A DNA stretch of 64,000 nt from an uncultured Clostridia bacterium (GTDB lineage: Bacteria; Bacillota; Clostridia; TANB77; CAG-508): the NCBI GenBank assembly GCA_934120135.1, contig CAKOTK010000001.1:124001-188000 (forward strand). Reading direction: 5' to 3'. Below the pieces are notes generated by a model. It saw only the letters and a program-made list of their open reading frames with translations, was not told the DNA's origin and searched no databases. The position numbers were made by a program, and so were the translations under genes. This document shows positions 58,867-64,000 of the stretch, piece after piece. The first letter of the stretch is position 1. Every line of letters starts with the position of its first letter.

Positions 58867-60093
58867 TTATTTTGCCTTTCCAATGTAGTAATTTTTCTTT
58901 CCTCTTCTTGCAACAATATATGTATTTTCTATAAACATACTTTGATCAATTGTTTTTTCTAAGTCTGTTACTTTCTCTCCATTTATTGAAATTGCACCTG
59001 ATGAAATAAATTCTCTTGCTTCTCTCTTGCTTGATGCTATTCCCATATTTACAGCAAAGTCAACAATATTTGTATTTAGTTCAACTTCTTTAACTTCTTG
59101 TCCTTTAAATAATTCTTCAATATCTTTTTTAGATAAGTCATTGAATTTATTGTTAAATAAGTGGTCTGCTAAATTAACTGCTTTTTCATATTCTTCTTTT
59201 CCATGTAAGAAAGTAATTATCTCTCTTGCTAAAGCTTTGTGTGCTTCTCTTAATTCTGGATGTTCTTTATTTTTTCTGTCTAATTCTTCGATTTCTTCTC
59301 TTGATAAGAATGTGTAGATTTTTAGGTAGTCTATAACCATTACATCTTCAACATTTACAAAGAATTGATATAGTTCATAGCTTGAAGTTTTTTCTTTATC
59401 TAGCCATAATGCATTTCCTTCGCTCTTTCCAAATTTATTACCTTGTGAATCTGTTACAAGTGGCATTGTAAATCCATATACTTCATCACCTGTAGATTTT
59501 CTTATTAAATCTATACCAGCTGTGATATTTCCCCATTGGTCTGAGCCAGCACATTGTAAATCTACATTGTTATGCTCATGTAAGTATTTGAAATCTAGAG
59601 CTTGTAGTATCATGTATGAGAATTCTGTGTATGTAATACCTTCATCTAGTCTTCTTCTTACTATATCTTTATCTAACATATAATTAACATTAAAGAATTT
59701 ACCATAATCTCTTAGGAAGTCTAATGTATTTATATCTTTAATCCAGTCATAGTTATTTACAACATCAAATCCAAATAGGTTTTGTACCTGTTTTGTTAGC
59801 CCTTCAATATTTTTATTTACAGCTTCTTTTGAAATCATTGCTCTTTCTTTTGTAGGCCTTGGATCTCCTATTAGTCCTGTTCCTCCACCTACTAGTAAGT
59901 ATGGATGATGTCCTGCATCTTTTAATCTTTTTGAAATTAAGAAACTTGATAAATGTCCAACATGTAAGCTATCTGCTGTTGGGTCTGTTCCTATGTAGAA
60001 AGACATTCCTCCTTTATTTAATTTTTCCTCTAATTCTGGGCTTGAAATATCTTTTATAAGCCCTCTCCATTTTAAATCTTCAAAAACTGTCAT
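58867..60093 (-). CDS. tyrS: Tyrosyl-tRNA synthetase
   Basis: This 408-residue class I synthetase has the HIGH-type motif DSLHVGHLSSFL (about 39-50), YDWIKDINTLDFLRDYGKFF, the Tyr-site CAGSDQWGNITAG, the KMSKS-type motif GNKFGKSEGNALWL (about 219) and a C-terminal S4 RNA-binding domain (about 340-400). No T-box leader is visible: the gap to tagD is about 70 bp and holds a terminator-like hairpin. Confidence 0.96.
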   Translation of the reverse strand: MTVFEDLKWRGLIKDISSPELEEKLNKGGMSFYIGTDPTADSLHVGHLSSFLISKRLKDAGHHPYLLVGGGTGLIGDPRPTKERAMISKEAVNKNIEGLTKQVQNLFGFDVVNNYDWIKDINTLDFLRDYGKFFNVNYMLDKDIVRRRLDEGITYTEFSYMILQALDFKYLHEHNNVDLQCAGSDQWGNITAGIDLIRKSTGDEVYGFTMPLVTDSQGNKFGKSEGNALWLDKEKTSSYELYQFFVNVEDVMVIDYLKIYTFLSREEIEELDRKNKEHPELREAHKALAREIITFLHGKEEYEKAVNLADHLFNNKFNDLSKKDIEELFKGQEVKEVELNTNIVDFAVNMGIASSKREAREFISSGAISINGEKVTDLEKTIDQSMFIENTYIVARRGKKNYYIGKAK

Positions 60094-60136
60094 TTTATTT
60101 TCCTCCTATTTTTTTAATAAATCAATTTGGGTGAAA

Positions 60137-60168
60137 GGTTGCTTTTTGCCCCCGTCCCAAAAGTCACC
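60137..60168 (-). terminator. Hairpin with GGGACGGGG loop overlapping the tagD stop
   Basis: On the minus strand GGTGACTTTTGGGACGGGGG then CAAAAAGCAACC. The stem is imperfect, but the loop matches the divIVA terminator at 30302-30339. Confidence 0.55.
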
Positions 60169-60607
60169 TTTTAGTATTTGGTTCTGGTAGTTGGTTTACT
60201 CCGTTTACTGCTTCTTGTAAACCTAATTCTTCTTTTATTTGTGTGGTTGATATTCCTTCTGTTCTTGGTAAATATACAACTTCGCAATAGTCTTTTAAAT
60301 AGTCAAATTTGTCGCTTCCTGCCCAGTCGCTTCCCATAACTACTATATCAACATCATATTTTTGCACATCAGATATTTTTTGCTCCCAGTTTTCTTCTGG
60401 TATAACTAAATCTACATATCTAATTGCTTCTAACATTTTCTTTCTTGTCTCGTAATTGTGATATGCTTTTTTTCCTTTTCCAGCATTAAATTCATCTGTT
60501 GAAACAGCTACTATTAGGTAATCACCTAAAGCTTTTGCTCTTTGTAATAGTCTAATGTGTCCATAGTGTAGTAAATCGAATGTTCCATACGTTAAAATTC
60601 TTTTCAT
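60164..60607 (-). CDS. tagD: Glycerol-3-phosphate cytidylyltransferase
   Basis: This 147-residue enzyme makes CDP-glycerol for teichoic acid. It has LTYGTFDLLHYGHIRLLQRA with the HxGH site, VAVSTDEFNAGKGKKAYHNY (about 35), MGSDWAGSDKFDYL and RTEGISTTQIKEEL (about 115-128), the RTxGISTT signature. Length and motif order match TagD. Its ATG overlaps the stop of the upstream glycerophosphotransferase (ATGA), so translation is coupled. Confidence 0.95.
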   Translation of the reverse strand: MKRILTYGTFDLLHYGHIRLLQRAKALGDYLIVAVSTDEFNAGKGKKAYHNYETRKKMLEAIRYVDLVIPEENWEQKISDVQKYDVDIVVMGSDWAGSDKFDYLKDYCEVVYLPRTEGISTTQIKEELGLQEAVNGVNQLPEPNTKR

Positions 60608-61854
60608 ACTTTTCCTCCCATAATTTTTTCTACTGTTCTTTTTGCTGCTTGTCCATCATCTAAGTAGTTGAATTTATCATTAAATTTTTTGTACTTTTCG
60701 TTATATTCAAAAGTTTTTGTATGTCTTATTGCATTTATTAGTTCATCTTCTGTTTTTGTTATTTCTCCTGGTAATTCGTCAAGGTCAATGTAGAAACCTC
60801 TCATCTCATCTTTATATTCTTCAAAATCATACATATAAAATAACATAGGTCTTTTTAAATTTGCATAATCAAAAAATACACTTGAATAATCTGTTATTAA
60901 AATATCACTTACTATATATGTTTCGTTTACATCATCTATGTCTGACACATTATATATAAATCCCTTATACTTTTCAAAATCAAATGAATTTGAAACAAAA
61001 TAATGTGCTCTAAATAGTATTATATACTCATCTTGAAGTTCTTTCTGTAATTTATCGAAGTCAACTTCTGTTTTATATGTATATCCAACTCCTGCCTGAT
61101 GTTGATTGTCTCTAAATGTTGGTGCATATAATATTATTTTTTTATTTATTTTATCTATTCCTATTTTTTCTTTTATCCTTTTTACATCATCTTCTGTATA
61201 ATTGTATAAAAAGTCATTTCTAGGATAGCCTTGTTCAATCATACAATCTTCTTTGTTTACACTTTTCAAATCAAGTGCTGATGATAATTTTTCTGTTGTA
61301 AATTTTGAAGGTGATATTACAAAGTCAACTTTTTGAGCTTCTCTATGCCATTTTTTCTTAACCTCATTTAATGTGTTTAAGGCATTTTCTGTTTTTTGCA
61401 GATCACATCCTAATCTTTTAAGTGGTGTTCCATGCCAACATTGTACATATACTTGTTCTTTTTTTGGATATATATAGTCATATATTCTATGGTTTATAAT
61501 CCAATATTTAGATTTAGCTAAATACTCTTCATACTTTTTAGTATTTTGCTTTACAAGTATTGTGTGTTCATCTTCTAATTCTTTGTAGTTTTCTGGTTCT
61601 GTAAATGCCCAAACAAATTTGTAATCTTTAAATTCCGGATTATTTTTCATATATAAATATATAGCTTTAGGACTGTCTGTATAATATTTTCCATTAAAAC
61701 TACTGAAAAATACCATTTTATCATCTATTTTCTTTCCACACCTTCTAATCTTATACCTCATGTTTTTATAAGCATACAAGATTCCTCTGAATATCTTTCT
61801 AAAGAATAGATTGTTCTTAGCTAAGTTAGTCAGTGCGATTTTAATTTTACTCAT
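60604..61854 (-). CDS. CDP-glycerol glycerophosphotransferase family protein
   Basis: This protein of about 416 residues starts at the ATG at 61854 (GGAGGAAG 6 bases ahead). It has the TagB/TagF-type motifs YVQCWHGTPLKRLGCDL, ILYAPTFRDNQHQAG, LFRAHYF and DILITDYSSVFFDYANLKRP (the SSVxFD loop near residue 330). It transfers glycerol-phosphate from CDP-glycerol to a lipid-linked primer or a growing chain. A short basic amphipathic N-terminus (residues 1-40) probably binds the membrane. It overlaps the next upstream gene by 4 bp. TagB versus TagF cannot be decided. Confidence 0.88.
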   Translation of the reverse strand: MSKIKIALTNLAKNNLFFRKIFRGILYAYKNMRYKIRRCGKKIDDKMVFFSSFNGKYYTDSPKAIYLYMKNNPEFKDYKFVWAFTEPENYKELEDEHTILVKQNTKKYEEYLAKSKYWIINHRIYDYIYPKKEQVYVQCWHGTPLKRLGCDLQKTENALNTLNEVKKKWHREAQKVDFVISPSKFTTEKLSSALDLKSVNKEDCMIEQGYPRNDFLYNYTEDDVKRIKEKIGIDKINKKIILYAPTFRDNQHQAGVGYTYKTEVDFDKLQKELQDEYIILFRAHYFVSNSFDFEKYKGFIYNVSDIDDVNETYIVSDILITDYSSVFFDYANLKRPMLFYMYDFEEYKDEMRGFYIDLDELPGEITKTEDELINAIRHTKTFEYNEKYKKFNDKFNYLDDGQAAKRTVEKIMGGKV

Positions 61855-62999
61855 ACTACTTCCTCCAAAGTACATTTTATTTTTTCTATAATTCTTTTTG
61901 AATTGTTAGTATCTTTAGTTTCTATATACTTATCTTTGAATTTTTGGTATTCTTCATAAGGATACTTATCTTCGTCTATTACTGAGATTATATCATTTAT
62001 ATTGTTAAATGTAACTGATTTCATCTCTTTTTTTAAATTTATATTAAGTCCTCTATTGTTTTCATATTCATCTAGGTCATATAAATAGAAGAATATTGGT
62101 TTATCTATAACCGCGGTTTCAAATGCAATTGCTGAATAATCTGTTATAACATAATCTGCTATTTTTAATAAATCAAATGTACTGTATTTTGAATCAACAA
62201 TATAATCCTTGTCCACATTTGTTTTTTCTAGCGGGTGTAACCTTATAATTAAATTATATTTTGTGTTATCTACTTTTTTAATAATTTCATTTACAGGTGT
62301 ACTTTTTCCTTTTCTAAAGGTTGGAACATATAATATGTTTTTCTTTTCTGTTAGTTTTGGATATTCTTTTAGTAATTCTCCTACCTTTTCACCTATTTTA
62401 TTGTCTTTATCTAATAAGTAGTCTATTCTAGGCATTCCTAAAATAAATATCTTTTCTTTGGCTATTCCAAATGCTTTAGCATAAAATTCTCTTGTGGCTT
62501 TACTTGCACATGTGACAAATGTATAATTCTTATGCATGTCCATTATGTTTGCAACAACTGAGTTGCTTCCTTCTTTTTTGTCTATAACCTGTTTGCCAAA
62601 TTTTTTAATTGCTCCTAATGCATGCCATATTTGCACAACTACTAAGTCTTTTTTATGTTTTAATATACTTACTTGGATTACATATCCGTCTACTATACAT
62701 ACTTTGGAAGTTGCTAAATGGTGCATTGTTTTAATCATATAAAAATAGTATCCTATTTTTTTAGAGAATTTTTTTGGTATCTTTTTGCACATTATTTTTA
62801 TTTCAGTATTTGGACTTTGTTTTTTTATTTCGTCTTGTAGCATTATAAAGTCAATGTTAATTTCATTTGATTGTCTACTAAGCATTACAACTTTATCTTT
62901 AGGAGTAGTGAATAATTTTATAAAAAAATATATAATTCTTAGATGCACTTTAAATACAATTAACAATATTGATAATATATATTTTTTTATATTGTTCAT
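61851..62999 (-). CDS. Second CDP-glycerol glycerophosphotransferase family protein
   Basis: This 382-residue protein has a hydrophobic N-terminus (about 8-28), then VVVQIWHALGAIKKFGKQ, ILYVPTFRKGKSTP, LIIRLHPLEKTN and DYVITDYSAIAFETAVIDKP. The motif set is that of the TagB/TagF/TarL family. The SSVFFD of the downstream paralog is replaced by SAIAFE, suggesting a different acceptor. Its stop (TGA) overlaps the next ATG. It forms a unit with the glycosyltransferase upstream and the genes downstream. Confidence 0.87.
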   Translation of the reverse strand: MNNIKKYILSILLIVFKVHLRIIYFFIKLFTTPKDKVVMLSRQSNEINIDFIMLQDEIKKQSPNTEIKIMCKKIPKKFSKKIGYYFYMIKTMHHLATSKVCIVDGYVIQVSILKHKKDLVVVQIWHALGAIKKFGKQVIDKKEGSNSVVANIMDMHKNYTFVTCASKATREFYAKAFGIAKEKIFILGMPRIDYLLDKDNKIGEKVGELLKEYPKLTEKKNILYVPTFRKGKSTPVNEIIKKVDNTKYNLIIRLHPLEKTNVDKDYIVDSKYSTFDLLKIADYVITDYSAIAFETAVIDKPIFFYLYDLDEYENNRGLNINLKKEMKSVTFNNINDIISVIDEDKYPYEEYQKFKDKYIETKDTNNSKRIIEKIKCTLEEVV

Positions 63000-63010
63000 T
63001 TTACTGCCTC

Positions 63011-64000
63011 CTATTTTAATAGTTTTATGAATTTTTCTGCTACCTTTTCTCTTGAGTATCTATCATATAGTAATTCATAATTTCTTATCAGTTGTTCTTT
63101 AGTAATTTCAGGTATACCTGCTATTTTATTTGCAAGTTCCTCATAGCTACTAAAATATGCTTCTGGTATATCTCTTAATATTTCGTTTGAGCCTACATTT
63201 CTTTTGCAAAATACCATTTTTTCATTAAATATCGCTTCTAAATATATCATACCAAATGATTGATTTTCTGATAAGTCCAAAACAAAGTTACTATTTAAAA
63301 TTTCATCTTGTGGATTTTCTAAACTTCCTTTATATTTTATATATTTAGAAATTTGATTTTCATCTACTAATTTTTCAAATTCTTCTAGATAGTCACCTTT
63401 TCCATATACATTTATAACAATATTGTTCTTTTTATTTTCTTTTAGATATTTTCCAAATTCGATTATGTTATTAACATCCTTTTTTCTATCTGTTGAGATT
63501 CTCATAAGTAAAATGCCTTTTAGTTTGCCTTTTTTATTATCTAGCTTCATTTTACTTAATTGCTCTTTTGATAGAACAGAATAACTTGCTAGAGTGTTTC
63601 CTATTATTGCAGAATTTTCATAATTTTCATAGTTATTTACTTTTATATAATTTTCTCTGCTACTTTCTGTTACAAATATAGCATTTTCTAGGTGTTCATT
63701 TTTCAAATGTTCAACAACTTTTGGAAATGAACTTTTTAATACTGTAGCATCAGTATGGAAAAAGTATAGCTTATTTTTTATATTTTTAGATTTCGCATTT
63801 TTTAAGAACATATGTAGTGACTCTCTTGTTGATACTACTGTTGTACTTTTAATGTTTTTTAATATTTTTTCTAATGCATATCCTACATATGGAATTAAAT
63901 TATCTCTATTCTTATCGTCATTTAAATATCTTAATGACCTTTTACTTCTAAGTAGTCTTTTTACTAATTCTTTCTTTCTCTTAGAACCATGAATGTATAA
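63011..64000 (-). CDS. GT4-type glycosyltransferase (5' end outside window)
   Basis: The frame is open to the right edge (at least 329 codons), so the ATG at 63811 is not the start. It has the second Rossmann half of GT4 enzymes: GILLMRISTDRKKDVNNIIE, NIVINVYGKGDYLEEFEKL, YIKYKGSLENP and the sugar-nucleotide Glu region LSENQSFGMIYLEAIFNEKM (E-x7-E type). It probably adds a sugar to a wall polymer, like TagE. It lies 11 bp upstream of the glycerophosphotransferase genes. Confidence 0.8.
   Translation of the reverse strand, partial: LYIHGSKRKKELVKRLLRSKRSLRYLNDDKNRDNLIPYVGYALEKILKNIKSTTVVSTRESLHMFLKNAKSKNIKNKLYFFHTDATVLKSSFPKVVEHLKNEHLENAIFVTESSRENYIKVNNYENYENSAIIGNTLASYSVLSKEQLSKMKLDNKKGKLKGILLMRISTDRKKDVNNIIEFGKYLKENKKNNIVINVYGKGDYLEEFEKLVDENQISKYIKYKGSLENPQDEILNSNFVLDLSENQSFGMIYLEAIFNEKMVFCKRNVGSNEILRDIPEAYFSSYEELANKIAGIPEITKEQLIRNYELLYDRYSREKVAEKFIKLLK

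Noticed and set aside
60094..60163. T-box leader for tyrS
   Set aside because: The gap is too short and has no AGGGTGGNACCGCG-type motif; the hairpin fits termination.

Overview
The window looks like a chromosomal segment of a low-GC Gram-positive bacterium of the class Clostridia, probably an uncultivated gut lineage. The evidence is strongly AT-biased codon use, purine-rich GGAGG ribosome binding sites, a sepF-divIVA cell-division cluster, a teichoic-acid gene set, DisA and CdaA, SpoIIIE/FtsK, and a Tad-like locus without a secretin. I cannot name a genus. Almost every housekeeping gene is on the minus strand, so the text below follows transcription from high to low coordinates.

Layout. 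64000-57003: wall-polymer genes (glycosyltransferase, two glycerophosphotransferases, tagD), then tyrS, rpiA and tagO. 56741-53525: ruvB, a polytopic membrane protein and queH. 53438-52330: a RhuM-family gene sitting between the real queH 3' end and a diverged second copy of that end, with palindromic repeats around it. 52209-50513: two divergent lone genes with consensus promoters. 50450-44795: a HAD protein, polA, a lytic transglycosylase and pyrG with a structured leader. 44620-42691: groES-groEL. 42606-42270: a candidate type I toxin-antitoxin locus. 42235-38020: mtaB, a short alaS, a HIT protein and a sortase. 37918-37618: tRNA-His, tRNA-Gln and a partial tRNA-Gln copy. 37572-36359: a lone gene and two Cys/Gly-rich peptides on the plus strand. 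36178-30348: mutL, miaA, a HlyD-like gene, sepF and divIVA. 29650-20906: rsmD, ftsK, a beta-CASP RNase, a GH15 glycosidase and an HTH-Fic gene. 19959-13367: radA, disA, a cyclophilin, glyA, cdaA and truA. 12662-1: a Tad-like pilus or secretion operon (cpaB, two cpaE-like, cpaF, a tadB-tadC fusion, six small pilin-like membrane proteins, and a large Big_2 protein that runs off the left edge).

The main discovery candidate concerns decoding. Three otherwise well-conserved genes (cpaF, radA, tagO) each carry one extra base that splits the reading frame. At all three places the zero frame meets a CGG codon, and a +1 shift there restores the family sequence with a GGA glycine codon. Reading by eye, I found no other in-frame CGG in about 18,000-19,000 codons of the native genes, while four foreign-looking lone genes do use CGG. 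This suggests that CGG is unassigned or starved in this organism and acts as a +1 frameshift site. A second candidate is a compact locus at 42270-42606 with a 33-residue membrane peptide, a convergent short RNA with a perfect promoter and terminator, and arms that would pair the peptide mRNA 5' and 3' ends. I searched without computing tools, so every count is a manual reading.
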